This document shows positions 41,897-50,387 of a stretch of 64,000 bases of DNA, piece by piece. The notes below the pieces were generated by a model. The model saw only the letters and a program-made list of their open reading frames with translations. It did not search any database and had not been told where the DNA came from. The translations under genes were made by a program, and so were the position numbers. Source of the stretch: Lachnospiraceae bacterium (GTDB lineage Bacteria; Bacillota; Clostridia; Lachnospirales; Lachnospiraceae); contig SFDP01000015.1 of NCBI GenBank assembly GCA_004558185.1, positions 1 to 64,000 on the forward strand, written 5' to 3'. How positions within the stretch are numbered: the stretch's first letter is position 1; each line of letters begins with the position of its first letter.

Positions 41897-44170
41897 ATGG
41901 CAGCGACCAAAGGAAAATCCCATAGTACAGGAGGGAATAGAATCATAAAAAGAAAAGAAAAACTTATTCTGGGAAGCATTCTTATGGTAGCAGGAACGGT
42001 GTTTAATCTGTTTTTTACGGGAACACTGCATCAGCTTTTATCCGGTGAAATTAAAACCCTTACCCTGCTGTCTTTTGGGGAATGTATAACCGGAATATTT
42101 AGAATAAAACAGCAGGGAATGCTCTTTTTGTCTTTTGAAGGGCTTTTGGTGCTTTGCTGTATTCTGTTTTTTGCTGGAAATAGCAGAAGCTATCAGGCAG
42201 ACTTGATACCGGTAACCGATGAAATCAAGATACCGGCGCCGGTAGGGCAGTTTCAGCATGGTTCCTCCCGCTGGATGGAAGAAAAGGAAAAAGATAAATT
42301 ATTTGGTGTATACCAGTTAAGCCCCACAAATTCGGTTATTAAGCAGTTGATTTCTACCGGCTATGAGGGGCTTGATTTTTTAAAAAAGAAAAAAGAGATG
42401 GATAGCGGTGGCGGAAAAGAACAGGAGGACAGAGAATGCTCTTCTGGCACCGTTCCCATAGAAGAAGCAGAAGAAAAGGAGGAGGGAAATGAAGGCTATG
42501 AAACAGTAGAGTATGTTTTTAAGGAAGAGGAAGGAAACGTGAAAAAGGCGGAACAAAAGGAAGAACAGGAGAAAGCAGAAACCATAAGAGCTCCTTGCCC
42601 CTTATTAAAGGAGGGAGGGCTTGTGATTGGCATGGTAAAGTGTGGGAAACAGGAAAAAATTTATTATCTTTCGGAGGATACCCATACCCTGACCATTGGT
42701 GCCACACGATCCGGAAAAACCAGAACCCTGGTATTACAGTCTATCTGCCTGACGGGATTGGCAGGGGAAAGTCTGGTAATCAGTGATCCCAAGGCAGAGT
42801 TATACCAGTACACAGCGCCTTTTTTAAAGAAGCTGGGATATGAGGTGATTTGCCTGGATTTTAAGCATCCCCAGAAAAGCAGTCGCTATAACTTGCTGCA
42901 GCCGATTATTGATGCGGTCAATCAAAGGCAGATGGATAAGGCGGAAATGTATGCCTGGGATATCACCAATATTTTAGTAGGGGACAATACCAGTGGTGAA
43001 AAAATCTGGGAAAACGGAGAAAAGTCCATTATTGCTGCTGCAATTTTGTGTGTGGTGGTGGATAATGCCACAAGGCCACAGTATCAGAATCTGACCAATG
43101 TCTACTGGTTCGTGGCAGAGATGTGTAAGGCAGTGGGAAACAAAACGCCTATGCAGGAATATGTCAAAAAGCTTCGTCCAGGACATCCGGCAAGGGCACT
43201 TTTATCCATATCGGATGTGGCTCCCAGCAGAACCAAAGGAAGTTTTTATACTTCGGCCCTGACCACCTTGCGGCTCTTTACGTCCAGAGCAATCTATTCC
43301 ATTACCCATACCAGTGATGGGAATATAGCGGATATGGGAAAGAAAAAACAGGCATTGTTTTTTCTCTTACCGGACGAAAAGACAACCTATTATCCCATTG
43401 CCAGCCTGATGGTCTCTCAGCTTTATGAGCTTTTGGTCCATCAGTCGGATGAGAGGGGAGGGCGTTTACTTAACCGGGTAAATTTTGTTTTGGAGGAGTT
43501 TGGTAACTTCACCAAAATCCAGGATCTGACCAACAAGCTGACGGTAGCAGGAGGCAGGGGAATGCGGTTTCATTTTTTCCTGCAAAGTCTGGAACAGCTT
43601 ACGGAAAAATACAGTAAGGAAACGGCAGCTATTGTCAAATCAAACTGCCAGAGTTGGATTTATCTACAGGCAGATGACAAAGAAACCCTATCTGAGATTT
43701 GTGAAAAGCTGGGCAAATATACCTGTAGTGGTTATCAGCTTTCCAGCCAGCATGGGAGGTATGTCAATCCCTCTTCCAGCAGTACCGTAAGTTTGGTGGC
43801 AAGAGAACTTCTGACCACAGATGAAATACGCAGAGTATCACGACCTTACCAGATTGTGATTTCTCGTTCCCATCCGGCGATGATGGTATCGGAGGATTTA
43901 TCCCAGTGGTATTTTAACCAGATGTTGGGGCTGGGAGATAAAGAGCATAACCGGAAAGTCAGAGAGGAGAGGGAGCATAAGCGGCCAGTGGTAACCAAAG
44001 TAAAGGAAGAGATTCCTTTATGGAATATCTGGATTTATTACACAAAAGACCTTCAGATGAAAGAAGAAAGACAGAAACAGCAGCCTACTGCAGCGACAGT
44101 AGGCTCTCTGTTTTCAGAGAAATTGATGAAAAGGGGAGGAAAAGGAGCAGACAGTGAAGAAGAAAATTAA
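41897..44170 (+). CDS. VirD4/TraG-family coupling ATPase
   Basis: This encodes 757 residues. Two N-terminal membrane helices (about residues 22-40 and 73-92) are followed by a variable acidic linker. The ATPase domain has Walker A GATRSGKTRTLVL (about 267), SDPKAELYQYTA, and Walker B FVLEEFGNF. It links the relaxosome to the secretion channel. The start is uncertain: ATG 41897 has no good ribosome site, whereas ACAGGAGGGAATAG at about 41928-41940 would fit an ATC/ATA start about 15 codons later. The end overlaps the next gene. Confidence 0.9.
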   Translation: MAATKGKSHSTGGNRIIKRKEKLILGSILMVAGTVFNLFFTGTLHQLLSGEIKTLTLLSFGECITGIFRIKQQGMLFLSFEGLLVLCCILFFAGNSRSYQADLIPVTDEIKIPAPVGQFQHGSSRWMEEKEKDKLFGVYQLSPTNSVIKQLISTGYEGLDFLKKKKEMDSGGGKEQEDRECSSGTVPIEEAEEKEEGNEGYETVEYVFKEEEGNVKKAEQKEEQEKAETIRAPCPLLKEGGLVIGMVKCGKQEKIYYLSEDTHTLTIGATRSGKTRTLVLQSICLTGLAGESLVISDPKAELYQYTAPFLKKLGYEVICLDFKHPQKSSRYNLLQPIIDAVNQRQMDKAEMYAWDITNILVGDNTSGEKIWENGEKSIIAAAILCVVVDNATRPQYQNLTNVYWFVAEMCKAVGNKTPMQEYVKKLRPGHPARALLSISDVAPSRTKGSFYTSALTTLRLFTSRAIYSITHTSDGNIADMGKKKQALFFLLPDEKTTYYPIASLMVSQLYELLVHQSDERGGRLLNRVNFVLEEFGNFTKIQDLTNKLTVAGGRGMRFHFFLQSLEQLTEKYSKETAAIVKSNCQSWIYLQADDKETLSEICEKLGKYTCSGYQLSSQHGRYVNPSSSSTVSLVARELLTTDEIRRVSRPYQIVISRSHPAMMVSEDLSQWYFNQMLGLGDKEHNRKVREEREHKRPVVTKVKEEIPLWNIWIYYTKDLQMKEERQKQQPTAATVGSLFSEKLMKRGGKGADSEEEN

Positions 44171-44504
44171 AGGAAAAAAAATCCTAAAGGCGGCAGGAAG
44201 AACGGTTTCTGCCGCCTTTGTCCTGTTCTTTTGCATGGCACAAAGGGTCTATGCCAGCACAATAAGCGAGAGCAAACTGGCCAAAGGGACAGAACAGCTG
44301 ATTAGTGATGCTACTACCTGGTTGATGATATTGGCACCGGTGGTAGCCGGACTTTTGATTATCTATTTTTGCATCCGAAGAAGTGCAGCGGATGAAATGG
44401 ATCAGAAGAAATGGAATAACCGGATTGTGGTGGCCATTGTTTCCTGTATCGGGGCAGTGATTGGAAGTGCTACCTTAAATCTGATTATCAGTTATTATCA
44501 GTAA
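44154..44504 (+). CDS. Small two-helix membrane protein (VirB2/TrbC-like)
   Basis: The 116-residue protein has a signal-like N-terminus (KAAGRTVSAAFVLFFCMAQRVYAS cut across a likely signal peptidase site AS|TI) and two hydrophobic segments (ATTWLMILAPVVAGLLIIYF and VVAIVSCIGAVIGSATLNLI). That layout fits a pilin or pilin-like channel component such as VirB2/TrbC. The GTG start at 44154 is inside the end of virD4, with GGAGGAAAAGGAGCAGACA before it. Confidence 0.6.
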   Translation: MKKKIKGKKILKAAGRTVSAAFVLFFCMAQRVYASTISESKLAKGTEQLISDATTWLMILAPVVAGLLIIYFCIRRSAADEMDQKKWNNRIVVAIVSCIGAVIGSATLNLIISYYQ

Positions 44505-44544
44505 CCGAAAACAAAATCAAAAAGAAAAATTGGAGGAAAACACA

Positions 44545-44796
44545 ATGAAAAATGTAAAGGAAATGATGAACAAATTAACCGTATCTGCTTACCTGAAAAA
44601 AGAGAGCGCAAAAAGAAAGCTGGCCACTATCCTTACCGGAAACGAAGGGGAAGGCTTTGTAGATACCGCTTTAAAAATCCTGATTTCTGTGGTGGTGGGT
44701 GCGTTGCTCTTAGCCGGACTGTATGCACTGTTTAAAGACACCATTTTACCCACCCTGACCCAGAAGGTGACTAACCTGTTTAATTATCAGGGATAA
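44545..44796 (+). CDS. DUF6133-like small membrane protein, pilin-like
   Basis: This encodes 83 residues. A charged N-terminus leads into NEGEGFVDTALKILISVVVG, a long hydrophobic helix, and a short polar tail (TQKVTNLFNYQG). Families of this kind are called DUF6133 in ICEs. The step from G-E-G to a hydrophobic helix with an acidic residue at +3 is like a prepilin peptidase site, and the same GEG-(F/Y)-x-D-x-A motif recurs in the protein at 54465. ATG 44545 follows TTGGAGGAAAACACA. Confidence 0.7.
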   Translation: MKNVKEMMNKLTVSAYLKKESAKRKLATILTGNEGEGFVDTALKILISVVVGALLLAGLYALFKDTILPTLTQKVTNLFNYQG

Positions 44797-44819
44797 GTAG
44801 GGAACCAATTTAACACTTG

Positions 44820-44973
44820 CTGTCTGCCGGAAATCCGGCAGACAGTTTTTTATCCAATAGGAAATTCCTATTGGATAAAAATGCTTCGCAAGGATAGCAC
44901 TGCGGCGGAAAGGAAGGTGTCGCTTACGCAACCCGCCGCAGGCTTAAGAATCCTGCACAGCAGGATTCTTTTT
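44820..44973 (+). promoter_or_regulatory. Cluster of hairpins including an internal terminator
   Basis: CTGTCTGCCGG-AAAT-CCGGCAGACAG followed by T6 (44820-44851) is a textbook terminator in the middle of the transfer operon. It is followed by TATCCAATAGG...CCTATTGGATA (44851-44877), CTGCGGCGG...CCGCCGCAG (44900-44941) and AAGAATCCTG...CAGGATTCTT with T4 (44946-44973). It may limit transcription of the downstream channel genes unless antiterminated. Confidence 0.75.
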
Positions 44974-44988
44974 AAAAGGAGGGAAAAA

Positions 44989-45267
44989 TTGAAAGTAACA
45001 GCAAAAATTACCAGAAGTTTTGAAGCAGCGGGAAGGTTAAAAGCCTTTGCAACAATCTGCCTGGCAGATGCCTTTTTAGTGACCGGTGTTCGTGTAGTGG
45101 AGGGGGAAAAAGGGTTAAATGTCTTTATGCCAAGCATGAAGGATAAGGAGGACGAGTATAGGGATGTTTGTTTTCCCATCAAACCGGAGCTTCGGCAACA
45201 GATCAATACGGTTGTTTTGAATGCCTATGATGCCAGTGTAAAGGAAAATGAAGGAGATGAGGGATAA
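44989..45267 (+). CDS. spoVG: SpoVG-family regulator
   Basis: The 92-residue protein matches SpoVG, a small site-specific nucleic acid binder: FATICLADAFLVTGVRVVEG, NVFMPSMKDKEDEYRDVCFP and the final INTVVLNAYDAS. Mobile copies in ICEs probably influence element gene expression. The TTG at 44989 is chosen because AAAAGGAGGGAAAAA precedes it and the protein starts there as in the family. It lies directly behind a double hairpin region. Confidence 0.85.
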   Translation: MKVTAKITRSFEAAGRLKAFATICLADAFLVTGVRVVEGEKGLNVFMPSMKDKEDEYRDVCFPIKPELRQQINTVVLNAYDASVKENEGDEG

Positions 45268-45300
45268 CAGGCCTTTGGGACGTAAGGGAGGTGGAGCAGA

Positions 45301-46137
45301 ATGGAAGTGATCCTGGTTCTTTTAATTGTGGCAGTATTAAACGGGGCTGTTGTCTATATTGATGAAATGCTTCAGGAACTGGTTCCCATGACCCTTTATG
45401 CTGACCGGTATATGCTGACAGGGGGAAATGTGGTAGACATCCTCTTTGACATTGTACTGGGTTTTGGTGTATCTTTGATTATTTTAAAGTTTTTGAAAAA
45501 GGGCTTTGCCTGTTATGTCTTATGGACCGATGGAGACCCAGATACAGAGCCCACCGCCATGGTGATTCGCTTTATGGAAGCAGTTGCGGTGGCAGTCAGC
45601 TTTCCCCTTTTGTATGGCTGGCTGGCAGAGATTGTACAGGAATTTATTGGAGAGCTGACGGCAGCTGCCACCACAGCTACAAGCTACGATTGGCAAGCCT
45701 GGGTAAATGGAATTTCTTCTTTGGGACTTACTACGGCTATTTTTGGGCTGATATTTGTAGTCTGTTATTTTCTACTGTATTTCCAGTTTTTAATGCGTGG
45801 TCTGGAAATCCTGATTTTACGGATTGGTATGCCCATGGCTTGTGTGGGGCTTTTGGATAATGATAAGGGAATCTTTGGCACCTATCTGAATAAATTTTTT
45901 CAAAGTACTCTGGCAGTGGTGATTCAGATTGTACTGTGCAAGTTGGGAGTAGGGATGATGTTAAATATTGGCATCAATATGAATGTATTCTGGGGACTGG
46001 CCTGTATGGTGCTGGCGATCAAGACACCGGCATTTCTTAGAGAGTTTCTTGTGCCTACCCAAGGTGCAGGAGGTGTCATCAATAATATTTATCATTCTGT
46101 ACGGTTAGCCGGAATGATAAAAGGCATGGCAAAGTAA
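45301..46137 (+). CDS. VirB6/TrbL-like polytopic channel protein (DUF6102-like)
   Basis: The 278-residue membrane protein has about six hydrophobic segments (for example VILVLLIVAVLNGAVVYI, FGLIFVVCYFLLYFQFLM and LAVVIQIVLCKLGVGMMLNI). Large polytopic proteins at this position act as the inner channel of Gram-positive type IV secretion systems. The G-R-L-E-I-L-I-L-R-I-G-M-P segment resembles the motif of TrbL/VirB6. AGGGAGGTGGAGCAGA precedes ATG. Confidence 0.8.
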   Translation: MEVILVLLIVAVLNGAVVYIDEMLQELVPMTLYADRYMLTGGNVVDILFDIVLGFGVSLIILKFLKKGFACYVLWTDGDPDTEPTAMVIRFMEAVAVAVSFPLLYGWLAEIVQEFIGELTAAATTATSYDWQAWVNGISSLGLTTAIFGLIFVVCYFLLYFQFLMRGLEILILRIGMPMACVGLLDNDKGIFGTYLNKFFQSTLAVVIQIVLCKLGVGMMLNIGINMNVFWGLACMVLAIKTPAFLREFLVPTQGAGGVINNIYHSVRLAGMIKGMAK

Positions 46138-46147
46138 ACTAACATCC

Positions 46148-46217
46148 TTCGGCTACTGGCATCGTAAGCCAGGCCGAATGGTCATCCCTTACTATGAAAG
46201 CAAAGCTTTCATAGTAA
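46148..46217 (+). promoter_or_regulatory. Two adjacent hairpins between channel genes
   Basis: TTCGGC-tact-GGC...GCCAGGCCGAA (46148-46178) and the perfect TTACTATGAAAGC-AAA-GCTTTCATAGTAA (46189-46217) lie in the gap. Neither has a T-tract, so they may stabilise or process the mRNA. Confidence 0.5.
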
Positions 46218-46244
46218 ACGTGCAAAAGAGAAAGGTGAAATCAG

Positions 46245-46451
46245 GTGAAGATAGACGATATTTCCATGGCTCTGATTGGTCTGGTACGTGTAGGGGCAAT
46301 TTTTCGTTTTGTTTACTGTATGGTTCGCCTACAGGCAGCACAAGAAGAACAGACCCTCTATCAAAAAAGAGCCAAAAATACGGTTGTATTTTATGTGCTT
46401 GCAGAGAGCATCTGGCAGATTAAAGACATGGTTTTCTATTATTATGGATAG
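46245..46451 (+). CDS. Small hypothetical membrane-associated ICE protein
   Basis: This encodes 68 residues: a helix MALIGLVRVGAIFRFVYCMV, a charged middle and a second semi-hydrophobic helix (TVVFYVLAESIWQIKDMVFY). It lies between the channel protein and PrgI genes. The GTG start follows AGAGAAAGGTGAAATCAG. No family is assigned. Confidence 0.55.
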   Translation: MKIDDISMALIGLVRVGAIFRFVYCMVRLQAAQEEQTLYQKRAKNTVVFYVLAESIWQIKDMVFYYYG

Positions 46452-46490
46452 AGGATGCCATGAAAGCAGGAAAGGAGCAGAAATCACTTT

Positions 46491-46817
46491 ATGGAAGAAC
46501 AAAAGTGGGAGTTGTATATTCCCAGTGGAGTGAAGGCAGAAAATGAATTATTTAATGGGTTTGGGCGAAGGGAGCTTTTGCAGAGTATGGCAGGCTCCCT
46601 CTTGGGGGCGGGGATTGCCTTCTTGCTATGGCTTTGCACCCGGAATGTAGCCTTTACCGTGGTGGCCGTTTTAACGGGTATCTTTGGCAGCGTAATGATG
46701 TGTACCAAAGATATGAATAACCAAAGTGTAGTGGATCAAATCGGAAATATGATTCGTTTTGCAAGAAACCAGCAAATTTATCCTTACCGGGCATTAAAGG
46801 AGTGGGGAGAGGTGTGA
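46491..46817 (+). CDS. PrgI-family conjugation protein
   Basis: The 108-residue protein has two membrane helices (SLLGAGIAFLLWLCT and AFTVVAVLTGIFGSVMM) preceded by a short N-terminal strand region YIPSGVKAENELFNGFGRREL, as in PrgI-like proteins. These sit beside VirB4 in Gram-positive type IV secretion systems, here separated from it by the Tad-like block. GAAAGGAGCAGAAATCACTTT precedes ATG. Confidence 0.82.
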   Translation: MEEQKWELYIPSGVKAENELFNGFGRRELLQSMAGSLLGAGIAFLLWLCTRNVAFTVVAVLTGIFGSVMMCTKDMNNQSVVDQIGNMIRFARNQQIYPYRALKEWGEV

Positions 46818-46939
46818 AACAAAATCTTTAGCAAAGGTTTAGGCATTAAGTAACGATTCTACCAATCGGGAAAGAGGAAGCTATTCTATCAACCAAGGAA
46901 AAAGAAGCAAGAATACCTGTCAAAAAACAGGAGGTCTGT

Positions 46940-48424
46940 TTGGAATTTTTAGATTTATTTAGTGGAATAGGTGGCTTTAGAAGAGGATTGGAACGAAGCG
47001 GACATAAATGTGTTGGCCATGTGGAACTGGATAAATATGCGAATAAAAGCTACCTGGCTATGTATGAGCTTTTCCCCTGTAAGTATGAAGAAGAAGGGGG
47101 AAAAAACTACAGTCTGGTATGTCATAAGGAGGTGAATGAATATTGTGATGGAAAAACCTGTAAGGGCGAATGGTTCGCCAAAGACATTAAGCAGCTTAGA
47201 GCAGAAGAAATACCAAGAGCTGAAATCTGGACTTTTGGCTTTCCTTGCACAGACATTTCCCTTGCAGGAAAGCGAAAAGGTCTTGCCGGAGAACGAAGTG
47301 GACTCTTTTTTACGGTCGTTAATCTGCTCAAAAGCACAACTGCCGAAAATAGACCCAGGCGGCTTATCGTTGAGAACGTTAAGCATCTTTTGTCAAGCCA
47401 GAGAGGCGGGGATTTTACCGCAGTTTTATTTGCGCTATGGGAAGCAGGGTATGACCTGGAATGGCAGTGTGTCAACAGCAAAAATTTTGGAGTCCCCCAA
47501 AACCGAGAGCGAGTGTACCTTGTTGGACATCTTGGAGGAATCGGTAGCAGAAAAGTATTTCCTCTCACCGGAACAAACCAAGCGTCTGTTAAAAGAATTA
47601 TAGACGGCTGCCAGGGACAGCGGGTTTATGACCCAAAAGGGCTTTCCATTACGCTGACGGCAGAAGGAGGAGGGATGGGCGGTAAAACCGGACTGTACCT
47701 TTGTGAAACAAAGAAGCCGGAAGAGTGGATGGAATGCCTATATGAGCGGGAAGAAGGAAAATGTGGGTTTTTACGCTACGTGGGATTTCTTACCCAGAGA
47801 AAAGATAAGCCGGATTTGACCCCGATTTCCCGTTGCCTGGTGAGCAAATACAATGCCGGAATTACCCGGTTTGGGGAAAGTTCAGGTGTACTGGAATGTA
47901 GAGCCTGTAAACGGCAATGTGTGGAAGTAAGGGCAGTCCTTACGCCCGACAGGAAGAAGAAACGGCAGGAAGGAAGACGGTTTAAAGAAGAAGGGGAAAC
48001 GGAATTTACCTTAACCGGCATTGACCGCCATGGGGTAATGTTGATGGAGTGCCCTTACAGAGGCGGCATACCAATCCGGGAAGCCACAAAACAGGGCTAT
48101 GTACTGGCCAGGCATGGGGATGGAATCAATCTTTCTTATCCCAATAGCAGACTTAGCCGGGGACGGGTAGGAAAGCAGTGTGCACAGACACTTTTAACGG
48201 AAGGAAATATGGGGGTAGTGGTGTATTGCCGTATCCGCAGATTGACACCAAAAGAGTGCTTTCGGTTGCAGGCCTTTGAAGATCGTTTGTTTGAGCGGGC
48301 GAAAGCAGCAGGGGTCAGTGATGCACAGCTTTACAAACAGGCAGGAAATGCAGTAACGGTAAACATTGTCTACGAGATTGGAATGCGCCTTAAAGAAAGT
48401 GAGGCCTATGTGGATGAAGTTTAA
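46940..48424 (+). CDS. C5-cytosine DNA methyltransferase
   Basis: The 494-residue enzyme has the complete motif order: I DLFSGIGGFRRGLE, IV FGFPCTDISLAG with the catalytic cysteine, VI IVENVKHLL, VIII FGVPQNRERVYLVGH, and IX-X YKQAGNAVTVNIVYEIG. The long target recognition region (about residues 210-430) includes ITRFGESSGV and RAVLTPDRKKKRQ as in ICE-borne enzymes. It probably masks the element from restriction. The TTG start follows CAGGAGGTCTG. A second open frame lies inside it (47136-47603). Confidence 0.92.
   Translation: MEFLDLFSGIGGFRRGLERSGHKCVGHVELDKYANKSYLAMYELFPCKYEEEGGKNYSLVCHKEVNEYCDGKTCKGEWFAKDIKQLRAEEIPRAEIWTFGFPCTDISLAGKRKGLAGERSGLFFTVVNLLKSTTAENRPRRLIVENVKHLLSSQRGGDFTAVLFALWEAGYDLEWQCVNSKNFGVPQNRERVYLVGHLGGIGSRKVFPLTGTNQASVKRIIDGCQGQRVYDPKGLSITLTAEGGGMGGKTGLYLCETKKPEEWMECLYEREEGKCGFLRYVGFLTQRKDKPDLTPISRCLVSKYNAGITRFGESSGVLECRACKRQCVEVRAVLTPDRKKKRQEGRRFKEEGETEFTLTGIDRHGVMLMECPYRGGIPIREATKQGYVLARHGDGINLSYPNSRLSRGRVGKQCAQTLLTEGNMGVVVYCRIRRLTPKECFRLQAFEDRLFERAKAAGVSDAQLYKQAGNAVTVNIVYEIGMRLKESEAYVDEV
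47136..47603 (+). CDS. Nested open frame inside the methyltransferase gene (possible overlapping gene)
   Basis: A 155-codon frame in the +1 frame of the methyltransferase core follows a full-length ribosome site AAGGAGGTGA (47126-47135). That site is very close to ATG 47136 but well placed for GTG or ATT starts at 47142-47145. Its C-terminal part CTLLDILEESVAEKYFLSPE resembles a segment I know from phage proteins next to such enzymes and from the recognition region of C5 methyltransferases. The main gene is intact and surely coding. Whether this frame is translated is open. Confidence 0.4.
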   Translation: MNIVMEKPVRANGSPKTLSSLEQKKYQELKSGLLAFLAQTFPLQESEKVLPENEVDSFLRSLICSKAQLPKIDPGGLSLRTLSIFCQAREAGILPQFYLRYGKQGMTWNGSVSTAKILESPKTESECTLLDILEESVAEKYFLSPEQTKRLLKEL

Positions 48425-49010
48425 TCTTTTGTATATAGACCCTCCGTGGAGCTATCAGGTATACCGTAAAAAGGGACAGGGGCGTGCAGCTGAAAATCAC
48501 TACCCTACCATGAGTATGGAAGAGATTTATGAACTGGATATTCCCTCCATAACAGCAAGGGATTGTATCTTGTTTTTGTGGGTGACTTTTCCCTGCTTAC
48601 AGGAAGGACTGGAAGCAATCCGAAGATGGGGATTTTGCTATAAGACTTTGGGATTTTGTTGGGTAAAGCGTTGTAAGAAGCAGCAGCAAAAATGGTTCTG
48701 GGGACTTGGGTTTTGGACCAGAGCAAATCCCGAAATCTGTTTGATTGCTACAAAGGGGAATCCAAAACGAGTGTCTAAAGCGGTTCATTGTATTGTAGAT
48801 ACACCTGTGGAGGCTCATAGCAAGAAACCGGATATTGTACGGGAAAAAATTGTGGAACTGGCAGGGGATTTACCGAGAGCAGAGTTGTTTGCCAGAAAAC
48901 AGTCCCCTGGCTGGGTTTGTGTGGGAAATGAAATCGATGGCATGGATATCCGAGAGAGTATTGAAGCGTTAAAGAAAAAGGAAGGAGTAAGTGTTGATAT
49001 GGATAACTGA
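48408..49010 (+). CDS. MT-A70 family adenine methyltransferase
   Basis: The roughly 200-residue enzyme has the catalytic motif LLYIDPPWSYQ near the start (DPPW), then SMEEIYELDIPSI, CILFLWVTFPCLQEGLEAIRR and the family-typical KPDIVREKIVELAGD...RAELFARK end. It would add a methyl group to adenine N6 on DNA. The start is ATG 48408 or 48414, inside the end of the C5 methyltransferase, so the two are coupled. A longer in-frame start at 48366 is less likely. Confidence 0.85.
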   Translation: MWMKFNLLYIDPPWSYQVYRKKGQGRAAENHYPTMSMEEIYELDIPSITARDCILFLWVTFPCLQEGLEAIRRWGFCYKTLGFCWVKRCKKQQQKWFWGLGFWTRANPEICLIATKGNPKRVSKAVHCIVDTPVEAHSKKPDIVREKIVELAGDLPRAELFARKQSPGWVCVGNEIDGMDIRESIEALKKKEGVSVDMDN

Positions 49011-49569
49011 GACAAAAGCCTGTATAACAGCGGTATTAGCCAGTTTTCTTTTTGGGATACTGATGGATATGCTGTTAAAAAAATTAACCGGCTCTGAACA
49101 GATTCGGTATGTAGCGGTAGTGGCAGCCACCATTACGGCTACCTTTATCGGAGCTTATGGGATGAGCCAGGAAGCACTTGTCTGTATTCTTATTGGACAG
49201 GTGCTTTTATTTGCGGCAGAGTATGATTATGCGACTCACCTGGTACCGGATTATCTTCCGGTACTTCTTCTATTAGTGGGATTAATTCAGGTGGACTTTT
49301 CTCATGCTTTGCCGGGTCTTTTTGTAGTGCCGCTGCCTTTTTTGGTGGCGGCATTTCTTAAAGAAGGAAGCATTGGCGGCGGAGACATTAAACTGATGGG
49401 AGCCTGTGGATTTATTCTGGGTGTGAAAAAAGGCTATGCAGCTTTGCTTGCAGGTCTGTTTTTGGCGGTTTTGCTTCAGGCAACTTTTGGGAAAAAAGAA
49501 GATAAGGGTTTTGCCCTGGTGCCTTACCTGTCGGTGGGCTGTTTACTTGCCATGCTGCCAACACAGTAA
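48991..49569 (+). CDS. A24-family prepilin peptidase (TadV/CpaA-like)
   Basis: This encodes 192 residues with about six membrane helices. The two catalytic aspartates of the GxGD protease family are visible: the first in EYDYATHLVPDYLP, the second in GSIGGGDIKLMGACGF. It would cleave prepilin-like substrates at the membrane, opening the Tad-like block. The GTG start follows AAGGAAGGAGTAA and overlaps the end of the MT-A70 gene. Confidence 0.88.
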   Translation: MLIWITETKACITAVLASFLFGILMDMLLKKLTGSEQIRYVAVVAATITATFIGAYGMSQEALVCILIGQVLLFAAEYDYATHLVPDYLPVLLLLVGLIQVDFSHALPGLFVVPLPFLVAAFLKEGSIGGGDIKLMGACGFILGVKKGYAALLAGLFLAVLLQATFGKKEDKGFALVPYLSVGCLLAMLPTQ

Positions 49570-49591
49570 AAAAGAAAGTGAGGATAAAGAA

Positions 49592-50386
49592 GTGAAAAAT
49601 TTATTCAAAAATCGAATTGTATTGGGACTAAGCTGCATGATTATTTCGTTGCTGATTTGTTTTGGACTTACGCCCATGTTTAATGATGCTTTAACAGCGA
49701 AGGTTGCTTTGGTACGTGTGAATACAGAAATCAAAAAAGGTGACCAGATAACGGAAAAAATGCTGACGACTGTGGAAGTGGGAGGCTATAACCTGCCAGG
49801 TAACGTGGTTTATGAGGCGAAAGATGTCATTGGTAAGTATGCCAATACGGACTTGTATAAGGGGGACTATATTCTGGCCAGTAAGCTGTCCGATACCCCC
49901 ATGTTAAAAAATGCTTATTTAAGCAAGCTAAATGGAGAGAATCGTGCCATTTCCGTTAGCATCAAGACCTTTGCAGCAGGACTTTCCGGTAAGCTGGAGG
50001 CAGGAGATATTGTAACACTCATTGCTTCTGAGGTAGGGGAAAAGCGGGAAACCCTTATGCTACCAGAGTTACAGTATGTGGAGATTATAGCTACCACAGC
50101 CAGCAGCGGAACAGACCAGGATGTACAGGCAGAGGCAGAAGAGGGAGAAGAACAGGAATTGGCTTCTACCATCACGGTACTGGCTACCCCACAACAGGCC
50201 AGACTTTTGGCTGAGCTTGAACAGGGAGGAAAACTTCATGCGGCTCTGGTTTTTCGGGGAGACAGTACACAGGCTGGACAGTTTTTGGAAGAGCAAAAAA
50301 GGGTATTGGAGGAATTGTACCCGGAAGAAAATGAGACAGTAGAAAAGGCAGAAGAAAGCGAAGCTGACTTAACGAAAGGAGAGTAG
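49592..50386 (+). CDS. CpaB/RcpC-like Tad assembly protein with SAF domain
   Basis: This encodes 264 residues. One N-terminal membrane helix (RIVLGLSCMIISLLICFGLT) is followed by a SAF domain (ALVRVNTEIKKGDQITEKML, YILASKLSD) and a CpaB-type region with ISVSIKTFAAGLSGKLEAGDIV. In Tad pilus systems this protein sits at the cell envelope. The GTG start at 49592 is used because AAAGTGAGGATAAAGAA precedes it; the frame extends further upstream inside the previous gene. It ends just before the CpaE gene. Confidence 0.83.
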   Translation: MKNLFKNRIVLGLSCMIISLLICFGLTPMFNDALTAKVALVRVNTEIKKGDQITEKMLTTVEVGGYNLPGNVVYEAKDVIGKYANTDLYKGDYILASKLSDTPMLKNAYLSKLNGENRAISVSIKTFAAGLSGKLEAGDIVTLIASEVGEKRETLMLPELQYVEIIATTASSGTDQDVQAEAEEGEEQELASTITVLATPQQARLLAELEQGGKLHAALVFRGDSTQAGQFLEEQKRVLEELYPEENETVEKAEESEADLTKGE

Positions 50387-50387
50387 A

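Noticed and set aside
45522..45860. 112-residue open frame inside the VirB6-like gene
   Set aside because: The main frame has clear membrane helices typical of the family. The second frame has no ribosome site and atypical composition.
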